From an uncultured Phocaeicola sp. (GTDB taxonomy: Bacteria; Bacteroidota; Bacteroidia; Bacteroidales; Bacteroidaceae), in assembly GCA_948579315.1 (NCBI GenBank), contig CAPAOL010000044.1, forward strand, positions 1-26,108: a DNA stretch of 26,108 nt, written 5' to 3'. The notes below the pieces were generated by a model that was not told the origin of the DNA, ran no database searches, and saw only the letters and a program-made list of their open reading frames with translations. Of this stretch, positions 1 to 5,681 are shown piece by piece. The position numbers were made by a program, and so were the translations under genes. Numbering within the stretch: position 1 is the stretch's first letter; every line of letters begins with the position of its first letter.

Positions 1-401
1 AGGTGGGTCAGAAGACTTTTATAATAGTGGGTCAATCGACTTTAAATTTTCCAATCGGATTCCTACAGCAGATGATGAACTATGCCGGGCTGGTCGCCGA
101 GTTCGAGAAAACCTTTGCCGGGACAAAGGACTACTACGGCAACTTCCAGCCGCATTATATCGACACGCTGCACATCGGCCGGCTGGCCTTCGCCGCGGAT
201 CCGGAGGTGACCTCCTACAAATTGGAACTGATCGCCTCGCGGTTGGGTGTGGAACTGGACGACGCCCACGATGCGGCCGCCGACGTTACGGCGACGCTCG
301 ACGTGTTGGGCGTGTATGCCTCGCGACTGCGCAACGATGAAGGCGGTACGGCGGGTATGGTACAGAAAAAGGAGAAGACACGGAAATACTTCAAGATATG
401 A
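1..401 (+). CDS. DnaQ-like 3'-5' exonuclease, C-terminal part (cut by window edge)
   Basis: The reading frame is open at the left edge, so the true start lies outside the window; the GTG at 3 is only the first possible start inside it. The visible part matches the second half of a DEDDh exonuclease domain: a YIDTL strand near residue 53, then SYKLELIASRLGV and an Exo III-type motif HDAAAD (His and Asp four residues apart) near residue 89. The Exo II region near residues 10-20 reads GQSTLNFPIGFL, where the family normally has an N-x-x-F-D pattern, so the metal-binding Asp appears to be Pro. The protein may be inactive or divergent. It overlaps the next gene by ATGA and sits in a row of phage-type genes, which suggests phage origin rather than the chromosomal DNA polymerase III epsilon subunit. 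Confidence 0.6.
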   Translation, partial: VGQKTFIIVGQSTLNFPIGFLQQMMNYAGLVAEFEKTFAGTKDYYGNFQPHYIDTLHIGRLAFAADPEVTSYKLELIASRLGVELDDAHDAAADVTATLDVLGVYASRLRNDEGGTAGMVQKKEKTRKYFKI

Positions 402-697
402 TTATGGAACAGGACAAGCAGGATGTACAAAATCAAATCCCCGAGACCATCACTTTTCGCACGGCCGACCGCATGACCTACGGCTCGTTGGGCTATGACG
501 GGAACGAGCTGATGGCGGTCATTTCGGGCTACGACCTCGAAATCAAATTCAATATGCGCCTTATCAATTCGCTCTCCGATGCCGAGGCGTGTGCCGACGC
601 GCTGGCTCAGGTCTTTTATGAAGCGTTGATGGAGCAGCTTATCCATGAGAAAAAGGATTTTGTAAAACCGCCGGCGAACAAACCTCCTACTCTTTAA
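398..697 (+). CDS. small phage-associated hypothetical protein
   Basis: This 99-residue protein has no family I can name. A second ATG two codons in (404) is an equally possible start. The sequence is acidic to neutral, has no membrane segment and ends in a proline-rich tail (KPPANKPPTL). The start overlaps the stop of the exonuclease-like gene (ATGA), and the terminase-like gene begins about 10 bp after its end, so it is almost certainly co-transcribed with them. Base composition is GC-rich like its neighbours. Role unknown; the position suggests an accessory phage gene. Confidence 0.6.
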   Translation: MIMEQDKQDVQNQIPETITFRTADRMTYGSLGYDGNELMAVISGYDLEIKFNMRLINSLSDAEACADALAQVFYEALMEQLIHEKKDFVKPPANKPPTL

Positions 698-707
698 CAA
701 AAAGAAT

Positions 708-1232
708 ATGCCGGAAAAGACGAACAACACACCCGAAAACCGGGAAGAAAAGAGACTCACCGAGCAGGAGTCGCAGTTCTGCGAGCTTTATGTGAACGGC
801 GGGTTGGAGTATGCCGGCCGCCCGAAAAAATGCTATGTCGAGGTATTCGGCGAGCAGGCGGCGAAGAACCCGCATTCGGCGGCCAACTACCTGATGAACA
901 AACCGCACGTGCTGGCGCATATCAAGGCGTTGCTCTCCTCCGAGAGATTCGAGATGGAGACAACAGCTGTCAAGTTGCAGGTGACGGAGACGCTAAAAGC
1001 CGTGATGAACGAGACCGCCACGACGGATTACACCGACCGTTTCGGTGTACCCCTCTCGCCGGCGCCGCTGCGTGCCGTGTCGGTCAATGCCGCCAAAGCC
1101 CTGATGGAGATATTCCCCATCAAGCACAAGGAAGAGAGCCGCCTGCGTATCGAGGGGGCTGACGGAGGGGTCATCTTTAATGTCATCGTGCCGACAAATA
1201 CGCCTCCCAAGGATGAAGAAACGGAAGATTGA
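708..1232 (+). CDS. terminase small subunit-like protein
   Basis: The N-terminal half (about residues 18-80) follows the pattern of small terminase subunits: LTEQESQFCELYV, a helix-turn-helix-like stretch with a Gly/Tyr-rich centre, then SAANYLMNKPHVLAHIKALL. The second half resembles the family's oligomerisation region, and the end is acidic (PPKDEETED). In tailed phages this subunit recognises the packaging site and recruits the large ATPase. No large terminase, portal or capsid gene follows, so in this place it is probably part of a decayed or rearranged prophage, or a domesticated fragment. It overlaps the next small gene by 20 bp. I see the family resemblance from motif pattern only. Confidence 0.6.
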   Translation: MPEKTNNTPENREEKRLTEQESQFCELYVNGGLEYAGRPKKCYVEVFGEQAAKNPHSAANYLMNKPHVLAHIKALLSSERFEMETTAVKLQVTETLKAVMNETATTDYTDRFGVPLSPAPLRAVSVNAAKALMEIFPIKHKEESRLRIEGADGGVIFNVIVPTNTPPKDEETED

Positions 1233-1365
1233 CCGAAAGGAAATCGCCTGGTGGGTTTACCTGGCGATTATGGTGGCGCTCGTCATCTACGGGTTCTGGA
1301 ACAGCGCGGCGGCGGAGACATTGCTCCGGGCCATAAGAGAAGCATTCACACTACTAATGGAATAA
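1213..1365 (+). CDS. small single-span membrane protein
   Basis: A 50-residue protein starting MKKRKIDRKEIAWWVYL with one strong hydrophobic segment (about residues 11-28, WWVYLAIMVALVIYGFW) after a basic N-terminus, followed by an amphipathic tail. I chose the ATG at 1213, inside the end of the terminase-like gene, because an earlier ATG at 1180 would add an unlikely basic stretch and a longer overlap. The next gene begins 4 bp after its stop. Size, topology and place among phage genes fit a holin-like or lysis-accessory protein, but that is inference. Confidence 0.5.
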   Translation: MKKRKIDRKEIAWWVYLAIMVALVIYGFWNSAAAETLLRAIREAFTLLME

Positions 1366-1369
1366 ATAT

Positions 1370-1675
1370 ATGGAACAGTTCAAACAGTTTGTAATAAAGC
1401 ATTTCAAGGTGATCTCGGTGGTATTGTCGTTCATGCTGACGATGTACATCCAGCATCAGAACAACACCCGGCAGATCCTGGAACTGTCGGCACGTTGCGA
1501 CAGGCTCGAAACGCGGATTCAGGACCAGTACGAACGCATCGACGCCATCAAGCTCGACAAAGCCGTATTCGAGGCGACGATGTTGCAGTTCAACTCCATC
1601 CAGAGCGACCTGCATGAAATCCGGGAGGATATCCGTTCGCTGCTGGAACACAGTAACCATTATAACGGGAGGTAA
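1370..1675 (+). CDS. membrane-anchored coiled-coil protein, phage-type
   Basis: A 101-residue protein with a single N-terminal membrane segment (about residues 13-27, VISVVLSFMLTMYIQ) followed by a long, charged helical region rich in Glu, Arg and Leu with heptad spacing (about residues 35-95). This architecture is common for phage lysis accessory proteins and some holins. It lies 4 bp after the previous small membrane gene and 3 bp before the next gene, so all are read as one transcript. I do not recognise a named family. Confidence 0.55.
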   Translation: MEQFKQFVIKHFKVISVVLSFMLTMYIQHQNNTRQILELSARCDRLETRIQDQYERIDAIKLDKAVFEATMLQFNSIQSDLHEIREDIRSLLEHSNHYNGR

Positions 1676-1678
1676 GAC

Positions 1679-1885
1679 ATGGTAAAGAACGTATATATAA
1701 AGATCGTGGCCTCTGCGGAGCTTTCCGAACTGAGGCTCGACGAACTGGTGGGCCGACGCGGGCTGGTTGTGGAAGACCTCGCCTGTGGACGCGAGAAGAA
1801 CCGCGGTGCGCTGGTGCTGCTGGAAGAGGCGTATATGGACGAGTTCCTGTGGTTCATTCCCGAAAACGCGATAGCCTATGAATAG
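1679..1885 (+). CDS. small hypothetical protein in phage-type gene row
   Basis: A 68-residue soluble protein. It begins with a beta-strand-like stretch (MVKNVYIKIVAS) and has a compact central part (RRGLVVEDLACGREKNRGALVLL), which could form a small beta-barrel, and it ends with FIPENAIAYE. It overlaps the next gene by 8 bp and starts 3 bp after the previous one, which supports translation coupling. The pattern of an SH3-like small barrel is only a guess from strand spacing; no function is claimed. Confidence 0.5.
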   Translation: MVKNVYIKIVASAELSELRLDELVGRRGLVVEDLACGREKNRGALVLLEEAYMDEFLWFIPENAIAYE

Positions 1886-2480
1886 GATACTCGTCAAATG
1901 CCTGCTGGCGGCCGTTTTGGTGCTCGGAGGCATCGTATGGGTCCAGCACCGCAATGCAGTACGGCTAAGGGCAGAGCGCGACCGTTACAGGGACAATACC
2001 GAGGCGTTGCTGTCGGACATGAAGCGCATCCGGGTGGATTCGACGACGATGGCCGTGGATGTGAACGCCCTACGGCTGCGGGTGGACGAATACAAACGGC
2101 TGCGAGCCGAGGATGCCGGGCAGATCAAGCGGCTCGGCGTGAAAATCAAGAATCTCGAAGCGGCGGCACGTCACGAGGTGGAGGTGGCTGGGCCGATAGA
2201 TGCGGCGGTGCGGGACACGGTCGTCATCCGGGACACCGTGCCGCTGCTCCGGCAGAAAGTGGAGATGATTACGCCTTATATCCAGCTGACAGGACTTATC
2301 GAGAAGGGGCGTCTGAAAGGCGAAATCCGGGTGCCGGTAACGCTCCGGCAGGCGGTGTGGGTGGAATACAAAGGGTGGTGGTTTTGGAAGAAAGTCAAGG
2401 CCGTGCATCAGACCATATCCAGCGGCAACCCGTATGCGGAGATCAGGTATTCCGAATACATCGAAATACATAAAAAATAA
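1878..2480 (+). CDS. membrane-anchored coiled-coil protein, spanin-like
   Basis: A 200-residue protein with an N-terminal membrane anchor (about residues 4-22), a long coiled coil (about 26-100, rich in Arg, Glu and Leu) and a C-terminal globular part (about 125-195) rich in strands and Trp (GWWFWKK). The layout of an inner-membrane anchor plus periplasmic coiled coil resembles Rz-type spanins and Bacteroidetes phage proteins of unknown-function families. It is the last gene before an intrinsic terminator at 2488-2518, so it ends the phage-type operon. Confidence is high that it is a gene and low for the spanin role. Confidence 0.6.
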   Translation: MNRILVKCLLAAVLVLGGIVWVQHRNAVRLRAERDRYRDNTEALLSDMKRIRVDSTTMAVDVNALRLRVDEYKRLRAEDAGQIKRLGVKIKNLEAAARHEVEVAGPIDAAVRDTVVIRDTVPLLRQKVEMITPYIQLTGLIEKGRLKGEIRVPVTLRQAVWVEYKGWWFWKKVKAVHQTISSGNPYAEIRYSEYIEIHKK

Positions 2481-2487
2481 AAACAGG

Positions 2488-2518
2488 AGCCTTCATAAAG
2501 AAGAATGAAGGCTTTTTT
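2488..2518 (+). terminator. intrinsic terminator after the phage-type operon
   Basis: A perfect 9-bp stem (AGCCTTCAT at 2488-2496, ATGAAGGCT at 2505-2513) with an 8-nt loop is followed by a run of T ending at 2518. It lies 7 bp after the stop of the spanin-like gene and 28 bp before the recombinase start, so the recombinase must have its own promoter or depend on readthrough. Confidence 0.9.
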
Positions 2519-2545
2519 ATTGGCTGAAATCAAAAACAAATCATT

Positions 2546-3754
2546 ATGGCAACAGTAAAAGTGAAATTTCGTGCTTCTACCATCCCGACGAAGGAGGGCA
2601 CCGTATTTTATCAAGTGATTCACAATCGTGTGGCACGGCAAGTTAATACCGGCCATAAACTCTATTCGTATGAATGGAATACGCCATGTACGGAAATCGT
2701 CTTTCCTCCCGGGATCGAGGATGCTCGCCGGAATTATCTGACTTCGTTGAAGGACGCACTACACGAAGATATCCATCGGTTCAAAAGTATTATCTTGCGT
2801 CTTGAACGTACAGGTGAAAACTATACGGCCGAGGACGTGGTGAATCAGTATCTCACGCCTTCGAATACCGGAGGTTTCATGGCTTTCGCTCGTGATATTA
2901 TCTGGCAATTGAAACAAATCGGGAAATTCCGTACTGCCGAGCGATATACGACTGTCATAAACAGTTTCGAACGTTTTCTCGGGGAAAATGACGTGCACTT
3001 GGATGATTTCGATTCCAATTTGATGGTTAGGTATGAGAACTTTCTGAAATCAAGCGGCGTATGCCCGAATACGTCCTCCTTCTACATGCGGGGAATACGG
3101 GCAATCTATAATCGGGCTGTCGAAAAGGAACTGACCTTGCAGCGCAGTCCCTTCAAACACGTCTATACAGGAATCGACAAGACCGTCAAACGGGCCGTAC
3201 CCCTGAAAATTATCCGTCAAATTCGTGATTTAGACCTAACGATATTCCCAGTCACGGACTTCGCTAGGGACATCTTCATGTTCTCTTTCTACACACGCGG
3301 AATGTCGTTCATCGATATAGCATACCTAAAGAAAAAAAACCTGCAAAATGGCATACTTTCTTACCGCAGACAGAAAACAGGCCAGTTGCTTTTCATCAAA
3401 TGGGAACGGCCTATGCAGGAGATTATCGATAAATACGATACCTCCGATACTCCCTATCTGTTGCCGATTATCAAAGATATGAATATGGATGAACGGCGGC
3501 AATATAAGAATGCAGCACATCTGGTCAATGACAAACTGAGAAAGCTTGGGGAGAAATTAGGGCTAGCCATTCCTTTGACCACTTACGTGGCCCGCCACGC
3601 ATGGGCTTCCATCGCCAAAAGCAAGAATGTGCCGCTGGGAACCATCAGCGAGGCAATGGGGCATGATTCGGAAAAGACCACTCGCATTTATCTCGCCTCA
3701 TTAGACACATCAGCTGTCGACAAAGCGAACAGTCAAATACTGAAAGCTTTGTAA
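2546..3754 (+). CDS. tyrosine recombinase, probable invertase of the adjacent promoter switches
   Basis: A 402-residue Bacteroidetes-type tyrosine recombinase. The N-terminal arm-binding and SAM-like core-binding regions occupy about residues 1-210 (FARDIIWQLKQIGKFRTAERY near 112-132). The catalytic domain shows Arg251 in FYTRGMSF, a Lys in RRQKTGQ near 277, Arg350 in YVARHAWAS, His373 in MGHDSEKTT and the nucleophile Tyr382 in TRIYLASL. As in many Bacteroidetes members, the usual first His of the HxxR motif is replaced. The gene is directly followed by two invertible segments and then upxY, the arrangement in which local recombinases flip CPS promoters. Its position after a terminator and away from phage structural genes argues against a simple prophage integrase, though that origin stays possible. 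Length is normal and the catalytic set complete. Confidence 0.88.
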   Translation: MATVKVKFRASTIPTKEGTVFYQVIHNRVARQVNTGHKLYSYEWNTPCTEIVFPPGIEDARRNYLTSLKDALHEDIHRFKSIILRLERTGENYTAEDVVNQYLTPSNTGGFMAFARDIIWQLKQIGKFRTAERYTTVINSFERFLGENDVHLDDFDSNLMVRYENFLKSSGVCPNTSSFYMRGIRAIYNRAVEKELTLQRSPFKHVYTGIDKTVKRAVPLKIIRQIRDLDLTIFPVTDFARDIFMFSFYTRGMSFIDIAYLKKKNLQNGILSYRRQKTGQLLFIKWERPMQEIIDKYDTSDTPYLLPIIKDMNMDERRQYKNAAHLVNDKLRKLGEKLGLAIPLTTYVARHAWASIAKSKNVPLGTISEAMGHDSEKTTRIYLASLDTSAVDKANSQILKAL

Positions 3755-3848
3755 CTATTGTTATACTACTTTTATCAGTTGATTTATAGGGCGTAAATAC
3801 TAGATTGAATAAAAAATAAAACAAAAAGTTGTTGTGCAATTTGAAGAA

Positions 3849-3867
3849 ATCTCTTTTTGAGAGAAAT
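3849..3867 (+). repeat. left inverted repeat of segment 1 (IR1L)
   Basis: ATCTCTTTTTGAGAGAAAT, the exact reverse complement of 4041-4059. It has an internal dyad TCTCT/AGAGA around a 5-bp centre, as expected for two recombinase monomers binding on either side of the crossover. Neighbouring bases on both sides do not match, so the repeat is exactly 19 bp. Confidence 0.93.
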
Positions 3868-3879
3868 ATTTCACGTGTG

Positions 3880-3909
3880 CAAAGATACGGAAAATGCTGG
3901 ATATGGCAA
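3880..3909 (-). promoter_or_regulatory. Bacteroidetes-type promoter in segment 1, pointing left (OFF)
   Basis: On the minus strand a -7 box TATCTTTG (3887 to 3880; pattern TAnnTTTG) continues as TATCTTTGCAC. A -33 element TTG (3909 to 3907) lies 19 bp upstream, which is the standard spacing in Bacteroidetes. The promoter is 12 bp inside the left repeat. Transcription would run left across IR1L and convergent to the recombinase 3' end. A second minus-strand -7-like box, TAAATTTG (3992 to 3985), lies nearer the right repeat with a poorer -33. Confidence 0.7.
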
Positions 3910-4040
3910 TGAAAAGCCGATAGGAAAAATAATTTCCAAGCCAGTCTCGATTAAATATGTCGTGCAAAATGAAAAGTTGTTGTGCAAATTTAGTTTCATT
4001 TAAGTATAACAATTTGATAATAAGGTATCATCACGCTGCC

Positions 4041-4059
4041 ATTTCTCTCAAAAAGAGAT
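4041..4059 (-). repeat. right inverted repeat of segment 1 (IR1R)
   Basis: ATTTCTCTCAAAAAGAGAT, the exact reverse complement of 3849-3867. It is followed by GTATCGG, the same heptamer that follows the right repeat of segment 2. Confidence 0.93.
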
Positions 4060-4227
4060 GTATCGGTCAGTATACGTTTAATGGAAATACTCATCAGCTC
4101 CGATAAGTGATAAACAAGGAGAAAAGGAATCATATATAATTCCTGTGAGTAATTCCAATGAGCTAGGTGAAAGACTGCAAGGAGAAGAACTTCTGCGAAA
4201 GACAAAAACTGTTGAGCGATAGCTTTA
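4060..4227. other. spacer between invertons, possible decayed second leader
   Basis: This 168-bp stretch has no gene. It begins with GTATCGG, like the true upxY leader (4444-4597), and has a limited match to the end of that leader: ATGAGCTAGGTG at 4158-4169 versus ATGAACTAGGAG at 4549-4560, 10 of 12 identical. This is weak evidence that it is a relic of a duplicated leader. It would form the 5' part of any transcript started from flipped segment 1. Confidence 0.4.
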
Positions 4228-4248
4228 TTCTCTCCATAGGAGAAATAT
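4228..4248 (+). repeat. left inverted repeat of segment 2 (IR2L)
   Basis: This 21-bp repeat, with core TCTCTCCATAGGAGAAAT, is exactly reverse-complementary to 4423-4443. Its arms equal those of IR1 (TCTCT and GAGAAAT) but the six central bases are CCATAG instead of TTTTGA. Flanking bases on both sides do not match. Confidence 0.93.
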
Positions 4249-4257
4249 TAACGGGCG

Positions 4258-4265
4258 CAAAGTTA
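4258..4265 (-). promoter_or_regulatory. Bacteroidetes-type -7 box in segment 2, pointing left (OFF)
   Basis: The minus strand reads TAACTTTG (TAnnTTTG), followed by CGC. It lies 9 bp inside the left repeat, matching the place of the stronger promoter in segment 1. No good TTTG is present 19 bp upstream (a GCGTTT stretch lies near), so the -33 element is weak. A second minus-strand box TATATTTG (4361 to 4354) lies nearer the right repeat. Confidence 0.5.
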
Positions 4266-4422
4266 TGTAATTTATTGGAAATAAACGCATAAAACAGACT
4301 TTATTTTCTATGTTACAGTTTATTGCAAATATTTCTATTCAGCAGATGTTGTGCAAATATACAATTGTATGACAAAAAATAATTTCTGTTTATCAGGCAG
4401 TTAAGCCCAATATTACATATTG

Positions 4423-4443
4423 ATATTTCTCCTATGGAGAGAA
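4423..4443 (-). repeat. right inverted repeat of segment 2 (IR2R)
   Basis: The exact reverse complement of 4228-4248, with core ATTTCTCCTATGGAGAGA. It is followed by GTATCGG as at the right end of segment 1. It marks the boundary between the invertible segment and the fixed upxY leader. Confidence 0.93.
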
Positions 4444-4597
4444 GTATCGGCGTAGGAACTTAAGGCTTCCTTTAAAACGGTATGAATGATTGATATCATA
4501 CAAAAAAAGACATAAACCATTATAAAACAGACCAATATACAAATTGGGATGAACTAGGAGTATGTCTTGACTGAAGAAATAACCGATAACATTGCGT
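4444..4597 (+). promoter_or_regulatory. fixed upxY leader (5' untranslated region)
   Basis: These 154 bp between IR2R and the upxY ATG would head every transcript from a flipped promoter. They contain a short hairpin AGGAA/TTCCT near 4454-4471 and no gene. In Bacteroides, UpxY proteins act on their own locus through the leader upstream of upxY, so this is the likely site of action; that link is known for the family and not shown by this sequence. Confidence 0.45.
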
Positions 4598-5155
4598 ATG
4601 AGTTCCATCGTGACATCAAAAGATGATCTCACACGAATCCGCTGGTTCGTCATGAGTGCCTATAAAAATGAAAAAAAAGCGGAAGAAAAACTCAGCGGCA
4701 AAGATGGCTTGGAATATTTCATACCGAAATGTTATGCCGTACGAGTCTATCACGGCGTGAAATCCAAACGACTGGTTCCGGTTATTCCGAATCTTGTATT
4801 CGTACATGCCTCTCGAAAACAGATTACAGACTTCAAGAAGTATCATAATTTCCTACAATTTGTAACGTGGAAGAAAAGTACGGGATTGGAATATCTCGTA
4901 GTGCCGGACGAACAGATGGAGAGTTTTATTACAATTGCCTCCCAGTATGAAGAAACGACAGTTTATTATAAACCGGAAGAAATCGATATACGAAAAGGTA
5001 CGCGCGTATGTATACATGGCGGTAAATTGGATGGCGTAAAAGGAGTGTTCATGCGGGTACAAGGGAAACGAAACCTTCGAGTGGTCGTAATGCTGGATGG
5101 TGTCATGGCTGTTTCAGCAGAAGTGCATCCCGATTTGATCGAAGTTATTTCCTGA
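4598..5155 (+). CDS. upxY: UpxY-type transcription antiterminator (NusG-like)
   Basis: A 185-residue NusG-family protein that lets RNA polymerase pass early termination sites in long CPS operons. The N-terminal NGN-like domain (about residues 15-110) opens with RIRWFVMSAYKNEKKAEEKL and contains YFIPKCYAVRV and VPVIPNLVFVHAS, typical of UpxY. A KOW-type C-terminal domain (about 130-185) starts KGTRVCIHGGKLDGVKGVFM. I chose the ATG at 4598; a TTG two codons earlier is also in frame. It is the first gene after the promoter switches and the head of the CPS operon, the normal place for this family. Residue pattern and context agree, so confidence is high. Confidence 0.92.
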   Translation: MSSIVTSKDDLTRIRWFVMSAYKNEKKAEEKLSGKDGLEYFIPKCYAVRVYHGVKSKRLVPVIPNLVFVHASRKQITDFKKYHNFLQFVTWKKSTGLEYLVVPDEQMESFITIASQYEETTVYYKPEEIDIRKGTRVCIHGGKLDGVKGVFMRVQGKRNLRVVVMLDGVMAVSAEVHPDLIEVIS

Positions 5156-5253
5156 TATGGAGAGTTTGCTTTCACTCACTTTTGCGAAACGACATGCACA
5201 CTGCCATGAAAATACCTGACGGCTTTTAAGGAACATAAATATTTTCGGAAGCA

Positions 5254-5661
5254 ATGATTGATTATAATTCCGAGACAGAGCCTTGCTGGGTACCATTGAT
5301 GAAACTCATCGAAACGCACCTGTTCGATATCATTCACACGGGAAATGCTGCCGGACGATGCATCCGCCTGTATGGAGCGGGGAATTATTGGCATGCGTTC
5401 GAAGAATCCGCTTATCAATTGAGCCTGCTGTTCGGGACACACGACATAATTTTATTCAAACATAAAATTTACCCATTTCTCGTTGTAATGGCCAGCATTT
5501 CAGACGATGAATTGCAGGCTTACGGCAAGAATCACATTTTCAAAAGAAAATCTCCCGGATATAGGGAACTTGTCGGGGTGGAAATCTCGACGAAACAGTA
5601 CAAAGAATGGCACAAAAAAAAGGAGATACAGTTCTTCCTTTCCCCGTCTTCACATAAGTAA
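5254..5661 (+). CDS. small protein in the upxZ slot, possible UpxZ-like regulator
   Basis: A 135-residue protein with no membrane segment. The middle (AGRCIRLYGAGNYWHAFEESAYQLSLLFGT, about residues 33-62, cited as landmarks only) looks helical, and the end is basic and Lys-rich. In Bacteroides the gene after upxY is usually upxZ, whose product blocks the UpxY proteins of other CPS loci so that one capsule is made at a time. Position and size fit, but I cannot confirm sequence kinship. An in-frame TAA lies shortly upstream, so the start is at 5254 or a later ATG (5299). A run of eight A lies near the 3' end. A 98-bp gap separates it from upxY and 20 bp from the next gene. Confidence 0.6.
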   Translation: MIDYNSETEPCWVPLMKLIETHLFDIIHTGNAAGRCIRLYGAGNYWHAFEESAYQLSLLFGTHDIILFKHKIYPFLVVMASISDDELQAYGKNHIFKRKSPGYRELVGVEISTKQYKEWHKKKEIQFFLSPSSHK

Positions 5662-5681
5662 AAAACAACACCTAAATATTT

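Larger units (their letters stand above)
3849..4059. other. invertible promoter segment 1 (inverton)
   Basis: The segment is bounded by perfect 19-bp inverted repeats with 173 bp between them, a size typical of Bacteroidales CPS promoter switches. It contains a leftward promoter (see 3880-3909). Inversion would place that promoter near 4021-4028, reading right into the spacer, segment 2 and upxY. As assembled it reads towards the recombinase, so it is OFF for the CPS operon. Confidence 0.85.
4228..4443. other. invertible promoter segment 2 (inverton)
   Basis: The segment is bounded by perfect 21-bp inverted repeats with 174 bp between them, one base different from segment 1. The left-inside sequence (ATATTAACGGGCGCAAAGTTA) aligns with that of segment 1 (ATATTTCACGTGTGCAAAGATA), so the two segments are related. 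As assembled the promoter box points left (OFF); inversion would put it near 4406-4413, about 185-190 bp before the upxY start. Confidence 0.85.
3755..4597. other. gene-free phase-variable switch region
   Basis: About 840 bp between the recombinase and upxY carry no convincing gene. They are AT-rich and hold two invertible promoter segments in tandem (3849-4059 and 4228-4443), a 168-bp spacer between them and a 154-bp leader before upxY. The two units have similar spacing: the left repeats start 379 bp apart, and the sequences just inside the left repeats and just outside the right repeats (GTATCGG at 4060 and 4444) match, which suggests an old tandem duplication. Confidence 0.85.

Noticed and set aside
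2546..3754. Reading the recombinase as an ordinary prophage or transposon integrase
   Set aside because: It is separated from the phage-type genes by a strong terminator and directly abuts two promoter invertons and upxY; a role as invertase explains the neighbourhood better. The integrase origin cannot be excluded.
3800..4205. Minus-strand open frames of about 70 codons across the switch region
   Set aside because: They run through the inverted repeats and promoter boxes, have low-complexity AT-rich content and would be broken by inversion.
5157..5219. A 20-codon reading frame starting 1 bp after the upxY stop
   Set aside because: Too short, no recognisable feature, and no support for translation beyond its position.
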